Source: Sporosarcina luteola
Lineage (GTDB): Bacteria; Bacillota; Bacilli; Bacillales_A; Planococcaceae
DNA: 64,000 nucleotides
Assembly: GCF_007991495.1 (NCBI RefSeq)
Contig: NZ_BJYL01000011.1
Span: 1 to 64,000 of the forward strand
Direction: 5' to 3'
Below are positions 1-7,665 of the stretch, one piece after another (within the stretch, counting starts at the first letter, position 1; each line of letters starts with the position of its first letter). The notes under the pieces were generated by a model. The model ran no database searches. It saw nothing but the letters and a program-made list of their open reading frames with translations, and was not told the DNA's origin. The position numbers were made by a program, and so were the translations under genes.

Positions 1-43
1 GGCTTTCTACATTTTTGCGAAAAAAGGACATTTTAATGTACCT

Positions 44-69
44 TAAATAGTTTGTGATTGAACCGATAA
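44..69 (+). promoter_or_regulatory. sigma-D-type (flagellar) promoter
   Basis: TAAA at 44-47, a 14-base spacer, then ACCGATAA at 62-69. This is one base from the known sigma-D pattern (TAAA, 14-16 bases, GCCGATAA/T). It lies about 90 bases before a chemoreceptor gene, the kind of gene this sigma factor controls in Bacillus. Confidence 0.65.
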
Positions 70-159
70 GAGAAAAGGATAGGTTATAAGTCTAGTAGTG
101 ATTATGGCCTTGGGAAATTATACGTAGATTTGATTCTTATAGAAAAGGAGATTAATGTA

Positions 160-1851
160 ATGAAACAAAAAGGATTTAAAAGTATTAGAAGCAAATTATT
201 AGTATCATTCTCAATCGTCGTCCTATTGTCGATCGGCTTGGGCGTTTTTAATGCCATATCGATTAGTAAAATAAATAATACAACGGATAGCATTGTGAAT
301 TTTGAAGTGCCGCTTTTAAATGCTGATCAGAAATTGGCGACTTCATTAGCGAACCGAATCGGTGCCGCACGTGCATACATACTGTTTGGTGACCTGAAGT
401 TCAAAGAACAATTCCACGAGTTTACTGAGGAAAGTAAGGAACTTGAGGAGACCGCGAAAATGCTAGGGGCATCCGAAGATTTTGAGAAACTGCTCGACAA
501 AACGGTTCAGTGGCGAGAGTCTATGATCAGCGATGTTTTTGATGCGTATGATGAGGGGAATCATGGTAAAGCACGTAGAAATCTACAAGACCTAGCCATT
601 ATAGGAAACGAATTACGTGAAGGGTATCAAAGTTTTGCGGATAGGCGAGAGGATATTACGAATAGCAAAGGGCAAGAAATTGTAGAAAGCGGCAGCAATA
701 TGTTTATTACAGGCATAATTGTAACGGCTTTTGTAGTCATCGGAAGTATAATTGCTGCAATCTTCACTTCAAATCTTATTACAAGACCAATTAGGAGAGT
801 AATGAATCGGATGAAGCTCATTGCCAACGGCGATTTGAGCGAGGAGCCATTAGCCATTTATTCACGGGATGAAGTAGGTCAGCTCACTGAGGCAACGAAT
901 GAGATGAGCAGCAATACACGGGCACTATTAAATCAGATTAGCAATGTGTCCGAATTAGTAACCGCCCAAAGTGAAGAATTGACTCAGTCATCCAGCGAAG
1001 TGAATGCCGCATCGGAACAAATTGCCGTAACGATGCAAGAATTGTCTTCTGGTGTGGAAAGTCAGGCGGACAGCGCATCTGAACTGTCAGCAGTCATTGA
1101 ATCCTTTACAGAAAAAGTAGAAGAAGCAAACCAAAAAGGCGAAGAAATCCAACTGGCATCCCGTGAAGTTCTTGAAAAGACGAATGTGGGCACTCGTTTA
1201 ATGGATATGTCTTCTGAGCAGATGGGCAAAATCGATCATATTGTGCATGATTCTGTTATTAAAATCCAAGGATTGGACAAGCAATCGCAGGAAATTTCCC
1301 AATTGGTCGATGTCATTAAAGAAATAGCAGATCAGACAAATCTCTTGGCGCTGAATGCTGCAATCGAGGCGGCGCGTGCTGGTGAGCACGGAAAAGGTTT
1401 CGCGGTTGTTGCGGAGGAAGTGAAAAAGCTGGCGGAACAAGTATCGATTTCAGTAACTGATATAACGGGAATCGTGAATACAATGCAAGAAGAATCTGGC
1501 TCTGTCGCAACATCTTTGCAGGAAGGGTATGTAGAGGTGGAAAAAGGGACGAAACAGTTGCAGGAAACAAACAAAACATTTTCTGAAATAAGAGATGCAA
1601 TTCAAGAAGTGGTAAGTCATATTTCTGTCGTATCAGGTAACCTATCGGATATTGCAGCGAATAGTGAAGAGATAAGCAGCTCTGTTGAAGAAATAGCGGC
1701 TATTTCAGAACAAACGGCAGCCGGTGTACAACAGACATCTGCTTCATCCCAACAAACTAGCAGTTCCATGGAGGAAGTGGCAGGCAGTTCTTCCCAACTC
1801 GCCCAGCTGGCGGAAGATTTAAATGAACATGTTCGTCGTTTTACCATTTAA
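160..1851 (+). CDS. methyl-accepting chemotaxis protein
   Basis: A 563-residue transmembrane chemoreceptor that passes ligand signals to the CheA/CheW array. A first membrane segment near residues 13-33 is followed by a four-helix-bundle sensor of about 150 residues, a second membrane segment near 178-203, a HAMP linker ([18 protein letters not shown]) and a long coiled-coil cytoplasmic domain. The hairpin tip carries the family hallmark [19 protein letters not shown]. No CheR-binding pentapeptide is seen at the C-terminus, which ends VRRFTI. The ATG at 160 was chosen because AAAAGGAG at 143-150 sits at the right distance; a TTG at 130 has no such site. A sigma-D-like promoter lies upstream. 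The ligand cannot be predicted. Confidence 0.93.
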   Translation: MKQKGFKSIRSKLLVSFSIVVLLSIGLGVFNAISISKINNTTDSIVNFEVPLLNADQKLATSLANRIGAARAYILFGDLKFKEQFHEFTEESKELEETAKMLGASEDFEKLLDKTVQWRESMISDVFDAYDEGNHGKARRNLQDLAIIGNELREGYQSFADRREDITNSKGQEIVESGSNMFITGIIVTAFVVIGSIIAAIFTSNLITRPIRRVMNRMKLIANGDLSEEPLAIYSRDEVGQLTEATNEMSSNTRALLNQISNVSELVTAQSEELTQSSSEVNAASEQIAVTMQELSSGVESQADSASELSAVIESFTEKVEEANQKGEEIQLASREVLEKTNVGTRLMDMSSEQMGKIDHIVHDSVIKIQGLDKQSQEISQLVDVIKEIADQTNLLALNAAIEAARAGEHGKGFAVVAEEVKKLAEQVSISVTDITGIVNTMQEESGSVATSLQEGYVEVEKGTKQLQETNKTFSEIRDAIQEVVSHISVVSGNLSDIAANSEEISSSVEEIAAISEQTAAGVQQTSASSQQTSSSMEEVAGSSSQLAQLAEDLNEHVRRFTI

Positions 1852-1900
1852 GAAGTTGCTTCGTAAACCTTAAAAGGGCTGTCCATACATTATTAGCTGC

Positions 1901-2118
1901 TAATTGCCCGCGAGCGTCTGATTTTTCCTCTCCCGGGACATTAAGAGCCGTTTAATTGCCCGTGCGAGGCTAAATTTCCCTCTCTCGGGACGTTAAGAGC
2001 CGTTTAATTGCCCGTGCGAGGTTGATTTTCCCACTCGCGGGACATTAAGAGCCGTTTAATTGCCCGTGTGAGGCCGATTTTCTAGCGGCCGGGACATTAA
2101 GAACCGTTTAATCGACCG
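1901..2118. repeat. 52-bp tandem repeat, about 4.2 copies
   Basis: The phrase TAATTGCCCG recurs at 1901, 1953, 2005 and 2057, with a diverged copy (TAATCGACCG) at 2109, giving a spacing of exactly 52 bases each time. Each unit also holds CGGGACATTAAGAGCCGTT. Between these conserved parts the sequence drifts. No open frame or RNA fold explains it. It fills most of the 348-base gap between the chemoreceptor and the next gene. Confidence 0.9.
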
Positions 2119-2155
2119 TCATGCCTGTTTTGCCGATCTCCAAACAATAAAAGAA

Positions 2156-2201
2156 AAAGCTGTTCGGAAAATCAGTTTGTACTGACTTTCTGGACAGCTT
2201 T
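2156..2201 (-). terminator. hairpin terminator of the GGCTGTCC family
   Basis: A long inverted repeat with arms AAGCTGT...TCAGT and ACTGA...ACAGCTT around TTGT lies at the 3' end of the minus-strand gene that follows. The arms are related to those at 37532, 58196 and, shortened, 22014. Confidence 0.75.
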
Positions 2202-3129
2202 ATTCATAAAATTTCACACGCTCATCTACAAAGACATGAATTTCAGGTCCATACTTTTCATTGATTTCCTTTGCTTTTTGTTCCGCTTCTTCCTTACGTT
2301 CAAACAATCCTACTTCCAGAAAAAATTCACTTTCCCATGTGGAAAATAATATGCCGTTTTCCCGTAGGACACGAAGTCCAGTTTCTTCAAATAAATATTC
2401 TTCGTAGTAAGGGATTTCACCGCCGAATAAATGCGAAGGTGTACGAACAGCATATAGCTTTTCATCATTTGCATGCATGTCTTCCGAAACAGTGACGACA
2501 AGTTCTGCCGGATCTGCATATTCCTTTCCTTCCATTAGAACTGGTCCGTTAAAGACGATGACAAATTGAATAGCAGAATCATCATGCGTTACAAGCCAAT
2601 AAGCATCTTCCACTAAATCGCTTTTCTTGAGATCTGCAAAATCATTCGCATCAAATGCTCTCGCCCCATGAAACGTAAAGGTCATCGTATACGGATTTTC
2701 ATCGTATGCAATTTCAAAATAGGGAGCTGCAAGCTGTGGTTGCTCAGTTTCACCTCTTTGTGTGAAGCCGATGCCGATATGTTCGATACCATTGTCTTTA
2801 GTAACGGAAATGGATTTTACATTTACGTTATCAGTTATCGTACCTCCTGTAGCAATCCCATCCTCGAATGAAAAATCTTTAACTAAATTTCCCATGACAG
2901 AAAAATTCCCGCTTTCAGCACTAGCGGATGTTAGAGGATCGTCATGTAGTTGATCCGTGTTAAGGACCTCTTGGAACTCAACTGCTTCTATTAATCTACC
3001 TAAAACAGGGACATCTTTTGTTTTAGATACAAAGCCAGGGATTGTGTTCACCGCCGCGACTAGTATTATCACCATAGCAATCATCCATGTAAAAAAAGGA
3101 AAATGTTTTTTTGCCTTTTTCTTTTTCAT
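2200..3129 (-). CDS. membrane-anchored protein of unknown function
   Basis: A 309-residue protein not recognised as a named family. A lysine-rich start (KKKKAKKH) is followed by one membrane helix (residues 11-30), so the rest is probably outside the cell. The body is rich in acidic residues and predicted beta strand. The last 45 residues (FFLEVGLFERKEEAEQKAKEI) resemble a SPOR-like sugar-binding fold, a weak similarity only. GGAGGG lies 9 bases before the ATG. A hairpin terminator overlaps its stop. It stands alone between the 52-bp repeat array and an insertion sequence that landed upstream of it. Confidence 0.75.
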   Translation of the reverse strand: MKKKKAKKHFPFFTWMIAMVIILVAAVNTIPGFVSKTKDVPVLGRLIEAVEFQEVLNTDQLHDDPLTSASAESGNFSVMGNLVKDFSFEDGIATGGTITDNVNVKSISVTKDNGIEHIGIGFTQRGETEQPQLAAPYFEIAYDENPYTMTFTFHGARAFDANDFADLKKSDLVEDAYWLVTHDDSAIQFVIVFNGPVLMEGKEYADPAELVVTVSEDMHANDEKLYAVRTPSHLFGGEIPYYEEYLFEETGLRVLRENGILFSTWESEFFLEVGLFERKEEAEQKAKEINEKYGPEIHVFVDERVKFYE

Positions 3130-3265
3130 TAATTCATTGCCCTCCTGATCAATGCCTGATTACTCGAATTACTAATCATAACCATTCTATTATTTAGGTC
3201 GAAGAAATAGAGCAAGGTTTCAAAATACTTTTTCGAATGTGTTTGTCAGAAATTCATTTGTTTTT

Positions 3266-3309
3266 AATGATAAGGCTATGTTAAATAATGTTGTTGATTT
3301 TTGATTAAT
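3266..3309 (+). repeat. target duplication and left inverted repeat of the IS
   Basis: AATGATAA (3266-3273) is the duplicated target. The 36-base left inverted repeat (3274-3309) starts GGCTATGTTAAATAATG and ends TTTGATTAAT. Confidence 0.92.
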
Positions 3310-3313
3310 AAAG

Positions 3314-3341
3314 AAAAAGAACCTATTCAGGTCCCTTTTTG
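3314..3341 (-). terminator. terminator inside the IS, after the passenger gene
   Basis: On the minus strand GGGACCTGAATAGGTTC forms a short hairpin followed by TTTTTC. It would end transcription of the passenger gene just inside the left end of the element. Confidence 0.6.
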
Positions 3342-3390
3342 ATTTATCATTATTAATCTAACGTACCTGTCAATACAAGTAATTTATGGG

Positions 3391-3618
3391 TTATTTAGCT
3401 TTACTAAGATATGCTTCATAAAAGGAAATAAATGCACCTGAAATAAACATTAAACAAAATAAAATAAAAGCCCATAATGTTTGGGAACCAAGTAAAAAAC
3501 CATAAAATCCAGTAATCCCGTTATAATCCCAAGGGTTATTAACTGATAGTGCAATAATTGAAATCAAGCCTATTGTTCCACATAAAAGAATGATTGACCC
3601 AAAAAACATTTTTTTCAT
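3391..3618 (-). CDS. small two-helix membrane protein, IS passenger gene
   Basis: A 75-residue protein with two hydrophobic helices (about residues 5-25 and 47-68) joined by a loop containing NPWDYNGITGFYGFLLGS. It has no recognised function. AAGGAGG lies at proper spacing before the ATG. It sits inside the ends of the IS1595-type element, downstream of the transposase on the same strand, so it moves with the element. IS1595-family elements are known to carry passenger genes. Possible roles, all guesses, are regulation of transposition or a host-benefit membrane function. Confidence 0.7.
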   Translation of the reverse strand: MKKMFFGSIILLCGTIGLISIIALSVNNPWDYNGITGFYGFLLGSQTLWAFILFCLMFISGAFISFYEAYLSKAK

Positions 3619-3724
3619 AGAATCACAACCTCCTTCCTATATTGTTATTTTAGAACATATTTCTACCTTATAAATCAACATCATTCTTGAAGTAAACTAA
3701 TCCGTTAATTAAACAACAGTAGTC

Positions 3725-4762
3725 TTAATATTCATACGTTCTCAATGAATGATAGGTTTCATTAATTGGTAATAAACAACTTTCTACTATCATTTTGCTG
3801 ACGGAACCATCATCGCTTCGGTGCTTCACAATTTCGAGGAATTGAAACCAACTCAAATAATGGTCGAGGTATTTTGTCGCCACGCCATTGAATCGTTGTA
3901 TCCAGTTCTTTAATCGACTGTGATAGCTATTCACGTTTTGGATATGGTAGATGCCCTTTACTCGTTCAACACCATCTGATTTGAAGCGGTAATGCTCCAT
4001 ACTTTTGCTTTTCGCATAGGTAGAAAAAGCTCTCCAAGCATCAGTGCAGAGCGTATTCTCTGATGATAACTTTGAACCTACGGCTTTCTCTAACTGAGTC
4101 TTAGCAATACGTCCTCTCCCTAGAACACCCGAATAAGTGGCTTTTTGTCGGTCTCTTGCAACGAGGACACAAATCTGCTCGCGACTGATACCACGGAACC
4201 GTGATGAACCACCACGTTTTCGCGGTTTGCGGTCCTGAATATTTCGCTTTCCCTTTTCGGAGTATAGGAAATATGTTTCATCCATTTCCACAATGCCTGA
4301 AAATGCATTAAAGTCCATTTGTTCTAGGGCAGACAACACTTTGTGCCTCCAGTAAAACAAGGTAACATAATGAACGCCACCGATAAGTTCTGCCGATTTA
4401 CGAAGTGAATAGCCCTCCAACATACACTTGATGAATTCTATCCATTTTTCAGGCTTATGAGTGCGGTAAAGGGGAGTGTTCGTGACATCCGTAAATGTTT
4501 TCCTGCAATCTTTACAACGATATCGTTGGCGTTCGACATCTTTTGTGCCGACCTTAACTATATATCTGCCAAACCTAACTACTTGTTTGGAATAACAATG
4601 AATACAAGTATATCCGACTTTATTTTTACGCTCATTTATTTCTTGGAATATTGGCTCACTCGGGTAGAATGACGCAAGTGAAGTAATAAAGAATTCTTTT
4701 AAACGATGTTGCTCTGCGGGTTTTAACCTTTTTATTTCTGCTATTATTTCTTTTAACCTCAT
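3725..4762 (-). CDS. IS1595-family DDE transposase
   Basis: A 345-residue transposase that cuts and joins the element's ends. An N-terminal zinc ribbon (CIHC near residue 54 and CKDC near 83) precedes a helix-turn-helix (YSLRKSAELIGG), then the DDE catalytic core with IVEMDETYF for the first acidic residue, LCTDAWRAF for the second and the NVNSYHSRLKNWIQRFNGVATKYLDHYLSWF block near the end. Full length with no frameshift. GGAGGAATTGGT precedes the ATG. Family placement follows this domain order and is confirmed by the element's ends and 8-base target duplication. Confidence 0.93.
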   Translation of the reverse strand: MRLKEIIAEIKRLKPAEQHRLKEFFITSLASFYPSEPIFQEINERKNKVGYTCIHCYSKQVVRFGRYIVKVGTKDVERQRYRCKDCRKTFTDVTNTPLYRTHKPEKWIEFIKCMLEGYSLRKSAELIGGVHYVTLFYWRHKVLSALEQMDFNAFSGIVEMDETYFLYSEKGKRNIQDRKPRKRGGSSRFRGISREQICVLVARDRQKATYSGVLGRGRIAKTQLEKAVGSKLSSENTLCTDAWRAFSTYAKSKSMEHYRFKSDGVERVKGIYHIQNVNSYHSRLKNWIQRFNGVATKYLDHYLSWFQFLEIVKHRSDDGSVSKMIVESCLLPINETYHSLRTYEY

Positions 4763-4807
4763 ACCAATTCCTCCGAATGAACGTTCTTACTAGAACATTT
4801 ATTTCCA

Positions 4808-4851
4808 ATTAATCAAATATTAACAAAGATATTTAACACAGCCAATGATAA
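4808..4851 (+). repeat. right inverted repeat of the IS and target duplication
   Basis: The 36-base right inverted repeat (4808-4843), read inward on the minus strand, starts GGCTGTGTTAAATATC. It is followed by the second AATGATAA (4844-4851). Confidence 0.92.
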
Positions 4852-4879
4852 AAAAACCAGGCGGAAACTACCCGCCTGG
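4850..4879 (-). terminator. intrinsic terminator of the YxcD-like gene
   Basis: CCAGGCGG and CCGCCTGG pair around AAACTAC (4857-4879). An A-run on the plus strand at 4850-4856 supplies the U-run for minus-strand transcripts. The IS landed just beyond it. Confidence 0.85.
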
Positions 4880-4887
4880 TCAATATG

Positions 4888-5181
4888 TTACTGGATTGAA
4901 GCGATAATGCCTTCTTCTCGATCCAACAATAACTTAATGCTCGCCGCATAAGGGTCTTGTTGCAATACTTCCTTAATATAGAAGCGAATCGATTGAATCA
5001 TATCGAAAGATCCGAGGACATAGTTCTGATTCGGAATTTCAACTTCCGCCGAGAAGCCTTCATCATCATCATAAATCAATTCAACTTCAACGTTTTCCGG
5101 CAAAAGATCTTCGTTTTTCCAAGCTTGATCAATGCAGATTGCATTCACGATATCCTGCTCGGACATGATCAATTCTGCCAT
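4888..5181 (-). CDS. YxcD-like protein (DUF2653)
   Basis: A 97-residue cytoplasmic protein matching in length and character the YxcD/DUF2653 family of Bacillus, whose function is unknown. Conserved-looking segments are the N-terminal ICIDQAW, an acidic middle and YAASIKLLLDREEGII at the end. Its start overlaps the stop of the preceding membrane-protein gene by 13 bases, so the two are probably co-transcribed and translationally coupled. A strong terminator follows. The family call rests on memory of the sequence pattern. Confidence 0.7.
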   Translation of the reverse strand: MAELIMSEQDIVNAICIDQAWKNEDLLPENVEVELIYDDDEGFSAEVEIPNQNYVLGSFDMIQSIRFYIKEVLQQDPYAASIKLLLDREEGIIASIQ

Positions 5182-5615
5182 GGATTAACATCCTCTTTTT
5201 CTTTCTTTGCCTTTAGAAGCATGAAAATCTTCCGTATTATACTAATGGCAAAGACGATGACTAGCATATTGATCATAAATCCTAAAATTGAGCCTAACAT
5301 ACCCATGTTGGCGAACAGGCTACCGAAAAGAAGTCCTGCAACTCCACCGATAAACAAACCGCGCATGAGACCTCCTGAGAAGAATCCGCCTTTTGAAGAT
5401 GCGGGTTTAGTAGTTTTGCTAAGCGAATTGTTCTCATCCTGTTTCTTTTCCGCTTTTTTCGGAGTAGTGAAGTTGTTTTGGTTCGTGTTAAAGTTCTTCT
5501 TTCCTGATTTGTATCTCTTTGCTTCCACTGTTGTCGCATGATCATTCAGCACAATGCTGCCGATAGGCGACATGACGATCGTCAATGCAATTAGCGCAGA
5601 CATTAACTTCTTCAA
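5169..5615 (-). CDS. small membrane protein like the N-terminus of Tim44-like proteins
   Basis: A 148-residue protein: a signal-like hydrophobic start (residues 4-22), a basic Asn/Lys-rich stretch, then a Gly/Phe/Leu-rich hydrophobic pair (SKGGFFSGGLMRGLF and LLFGSLFANMGMLGSILGF), and a final membrane helix followed by charged residues. The Gly-rich hydrophobic part resembles the leader region of bacterial Tim44-like proteins, but the Tim44 domain is absent. The TTG at 5615 was chosen because GGAGGG sits 7-8 bases upstream. The upstream in-frame ATG at 5780 has no ribosome site and runs into the protease gene. Confidence 0.7.
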   Translation of the reverse strand: MKKLMSALIALTIVMSPIGSIVLNDHATTVEAKRYKSGKKNFNTNQNNFTTPKKAEKKQDENNSLSKTTKPASSKGGFFSGGLMRGLFIGGVAGLLFGSLFANMGMLGSILGFMINMLVIVFAISIIRKIFMLLKAKKEKEDVNPWQN

Positions 5616-5688
5616 TTCATTTCCCTCCATTACTATGTAAAACAAATGATGCATAGAGTAGTATAATTCATTTTGACATTTAATTATA

Positions 5689-6510
5689 TTAGTTTGCCTT
5701 AAAATCGGGAAGCAAGTTAATCGGTATGAATAAACCGACTTTCCCATGTTGGTCGTGGTCCAAAGTTGCGAATACAACACCGATCACTTGACCTTCTTCA
5801 TTTATAACCGGGCTGCCGCTATTTCCTCGATATACAGGAGCTTTGATCATCATTACTTCTTCTGTCCAATCATCCAATTTTATTGGTCCTAAGATCGTAC
5901 CTTCATTAGCAATGCCTTTAAAACTGAGCGGATTGCCGATGAAAGTAATTGGGTCATTTTCGGCCATCTGCACATCTTTCGCAACTGCAAGCGAAGGAAG
6001 GTCATTTCCGTCAATTTTAAGTACGGCTAAATCAATGTCAGGATAGGATTCTAAAACGGTTGCATTAAAGCGGCCATCCTCTGGAAAGACGACTGTAATG
6101 AATTCATTATCCTCAATTACATGATAGTTGGTTAAAATAATACCATCATCGGAAATGGAGAATCCAGTTCCTTTACCGTCTTCTGTCGACACGACGACAA
6201 CGGATTTTTTGTGGGCGGCGACTTCCTCCTGTTGTGATAAAGCAGCCGAAGAGATGAGAAAGTCGATTGCAGGAATCGAGAACACCTGAAATAGGCCAAC
6301 AAACGTGCTTAATGCCAAAGTGACGGCCATTAGCCAGATGAATGATTTGGGAATCCGCTTTTTTGGGGGTGCGTCCTTCTCTTCAAGTGATTTTAGCAAG
6401 GCTTCTCTTTGAGCTTCAAGGACAAGCTCATTCATTTCCTCATCGCTGATTTGTTCAAAATGGTCATCATCTATGTGTTCAGTTCGATTATTATTTTGCT
6501 CATCTGTCAT
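5689..6510 (-). CDS. membrane-anchored trypsin-like serine protease (HtrA-like core, no PDZ)
   Basis: A 273-residue protein: acidic cytoplasmic N-terminus, one membrane helix (about 55-78), then an extracytoplasmic S1-type protease. The catalytic triad is visible: His130 in LTNYHVIEDN, Asp160 in DIDLAVLKI, and Ser231 in GNSGSPVI. The domain stops soon after the serine motif, so the PDZ domain of HtrA/DegP is missing. It may cleave or sense misfolded surface proteins; that role is inferred from the family. The ATG is preceded by GAGGAAGTGATTGATTC. Confidence 0.88.
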   Translation of the reverse strand: MTDEQNNNRTEHIDDDHFEQISDEEMNELVLEAQREALLKSLEEKDAPPKKRIPKSFIWLMAVTLALSTFVGLFQVFSIPAIDFLISSAALSQQEEVAAHKKSVVVVSTEDGKGTGFSISDDGIILTNYHVIEDNEFITVVFPEDGRFNATVLESYPDIDLAVLKIDGNDLPSLAVAKDVQMAENDPITFIGNPLSFKGIANEGTILGPIKLDDWTEEVMMIKAPVYRGNSGSPVINEEGQVIGVVFATLDHDQHGKVGLFIPINLLPDFKAN

Positions 6511-6634
6511 GAATCAATCACTTCCTCGTCTTCAAAGATCTTTCTATCATTATAGCAATGAATCGATAATTGCACGAAGGGGTCACCTTTTGTTCTTCAT
6601 GCCCATATGTATAAAGGGGAAAGGGGAGGGTGAC

Positions 6635-6937
6635 TTGGTATCTTTAACACCTATTATAATTGACGGCCATCCATTTACGGCAGTAACTGTCCGCCTGCCG
6701 AAAACAACTTTACTGACGGTTTCTAATGATCAAGGATATATTATGTGTGGGGCTTTGGACGTTGCTTTGCTGAATAATGTATTGGCGGATCGGAAAATTG
6801 TCGCGGGGAGGGCAGTGGGAGTCAAAACGATTGACCAATTATTAAAGGCACCGCTTGAGTCCGTTACGAAGGAAGCAGAAGCGCTAGGAATTTACACTGG
6901 CATGATCGGAGAAGAAGCGTTGTTGAAAATGGTTTAA
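6635..6937 (+). CDS. yunC: YunC family protein (DUF1805)
   Basis: A 100-residue protein that closely follows B. subtilis YunC as remembered (PFTAVTVRLPKTTLL, GYIMCGALDVALLN, AGRAVGVKTIDQLL). The function is unknown. The TTG at 6635 was chosen because GGGGAGGG ends about 5 bases upstream and the resulting length fits the family; a longer frame from 6473 overlaps the opposite-strand protease. A strong bidirectional hairpin follows the stop. Confidence 0.88.
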   Translation: MVSLTPIIIDGHPFTAVTVRLPKTTLLTVSNDQGYIMCGALDVALLNNVLADRKIVAGRAVGVKTIDQLLKAPLESVTKEAEALGIYTGMIGEEALLKMV

Positions 6938-6940
6938 ATG

Positions 6941-6985
6941 AAAAAAGCATCGAGCCGAGAATGCCCTCGGTTCGATGCTTTTTTT
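6941..6985. terminator. bidirectional intrinsic terminator
   Basis: Long arms AAGCATCGAGCCGAG and CTCGGTTCGATGCTT, with A-run and T-run on either side, end both yunC (plus) and the Asn-rich gene (minus). Confidence 0.9.
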
Positions 6986-6997
6986 GATTTAATAAAG

Positions 6998-7192
6998 TTA
7001 ACGGTTGTTGTTATTACGGTTGTTGCGATTGTTTTGATTTCTGTCGTTATTGTTTCGGTTGTTATTGTCTTGATTGTTGTTGAAGAAGTCATCTGCGAAC
7101 TCGATGTTTTTGTTCTCGTTTTGGTTCTGGTTCCGATCGTTTTGTCGGTTATTGTTGTTTTGGTTATTCCTGTTTTGGCGATTTTCAGGCAT
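6998..7192 (-). CDS. Asn/Gln/Arg-rich low-complexity small protein
   Basis: A 64-residue protein made almost wholly of Asn, Arg, Gln and Asp, broken only by a short ordered island, NIEFADDFFNN. It belongs to no family I recognise. The ATG at 7192 was preferred over the ATG at 7201 because AAGGGAG lies 9 bases before it. Its own terminator and a possible promoter upstream (TTGACG near 7301 on the minus strand) argue that it is a real gene. Composition is like prion-like or phase-separating segments; that is inference. Confidence 0.6.
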   Translation of the reverse strand: MPENRQNRNNQNNNNRQNDRNQNQNENKNIEFADDFFNNNQDNNNRNNNDRNQNNRNNRNNNNR

Positions 7193-7302
7193 GTAAGACA
7201 TCTCCCTTTGGTTTTTTTGTTAAGTGAATGAACACTTACATGATGTATGATGTCCCAGACTCGAAAATATATCCGCAAAATAAATGAAAGTTTTTTGTCG
7301 TC

Positions 7303-7334
7303 AAAAAAAGCACCATCCATGAAGGATGGTGCTT
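7303..7334 (-). terminator. terminator of the 6S-like RNA
   Basis: AAGCACCATCC and GGATGGTGCTT pair around a short loop (7309-7334), followed on the minus strand by a run of seven U (7303-7309). Confidence 0.9.
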
Positions 7335-7339
7335 GCATT

Positions 7340-7538
7340 AGTTAAATAAGATAAGCCGCCTTTGCCGTATCGTTAATCATGAAAGTTTTAAACCACCACT
7401 CCTCAAAGTGGGTGTTCGCAGAAACATTCCTGTTCGTCCCAGTAGATCTGACTGGGCATACCATTCCAGTTCCTATATAAAACTCCCTTTTACAGCTTAA
7501 AGGTTAAAACTTATGTGAATACGTACAATGCAGCTTAT
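7340..7538 (-). ncRNA. ssrS: 6S RNA (RNA polymerase regulator)
   Basis: On the minus strand this folds as a 6S RNA. The closing stem pairs AUAAGCUGC near the 5' end with GCGGCUUAU near the 3' end, extended by UUG..CGUAU with AUACG.CAA. A large internal bubble follows (5' side UCACAUAAGUUUUAACC), then a long irregular apical stem with CCCAGU/ACUGGG and CCACU/AGUGG helices. The plus strand across the 5' bubble side reads AAAGGTTAAAACTT (7499-7512), which matches my memory of the product RNA made from B. subtilis 6S-2. It has its own promoter and terminator and about 200 nt, the usual size. 6S RNA binds housekeeping RNA polymerase in stationary phase. Confidence 0.8.
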
Positions 7539-7544
7539 GAATAC

Positions 7545-7573
7545 ATCTTACATTACTTTTTGATGCAGAGCAA
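7545..7573 (-). promoter_or_regulatory. promoter of the 6S-like RNA
   Basis: On the minus strand TTGCTC (7568-7573), a 17-base spacer and TAAGAT (7545-7550) place the start near 7538, exactly where the closing stem begins. Confidence 0.7.
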
Positions 7574-7665
7574 TGAAAATAACTTCCATTTCTAAGACGA
7601 CATCGCTGCTGTTTGCATTTTTGCTTACAGGGAAAGATAACAAAAAGCGAAAGGGAGTGTAATAT

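Larger units (their letters stand above)
3274..4843 (-). mobile_element. complete IS1595-family insertion sequence with passenger gene
   Basis: A 1,570-base element with imperfect 36-base terminal inverted repeats (3274-3309 and 4808-4843, 30 of 36 matching, both starting GGCT.TGTTAAATA). It is flanked by a perfect 8-base target duplication, AATGATAA, at 3266-3273 and 4844-4851. Eight-base duplications are typical of IS1595. It carries a transposase (3725-4762) and, unusually, a second small membrane-protein gene (3391-3618), both on the minus strand. The intact ends and reading frame suggest a recent, possibly active copy. It landed between a membrane-protein gene and the terminator of the YxcD-like gene. 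Confidence 0.93.

Noticed and set aside
6938..7231. 97-residue Val/Ile-rich frame on the plus strand
   Set aside because: It is the mirror of the Asn-rich minus-strand gene (AAC/AAT codons read as GTT/ATT) and has no ribosome site.
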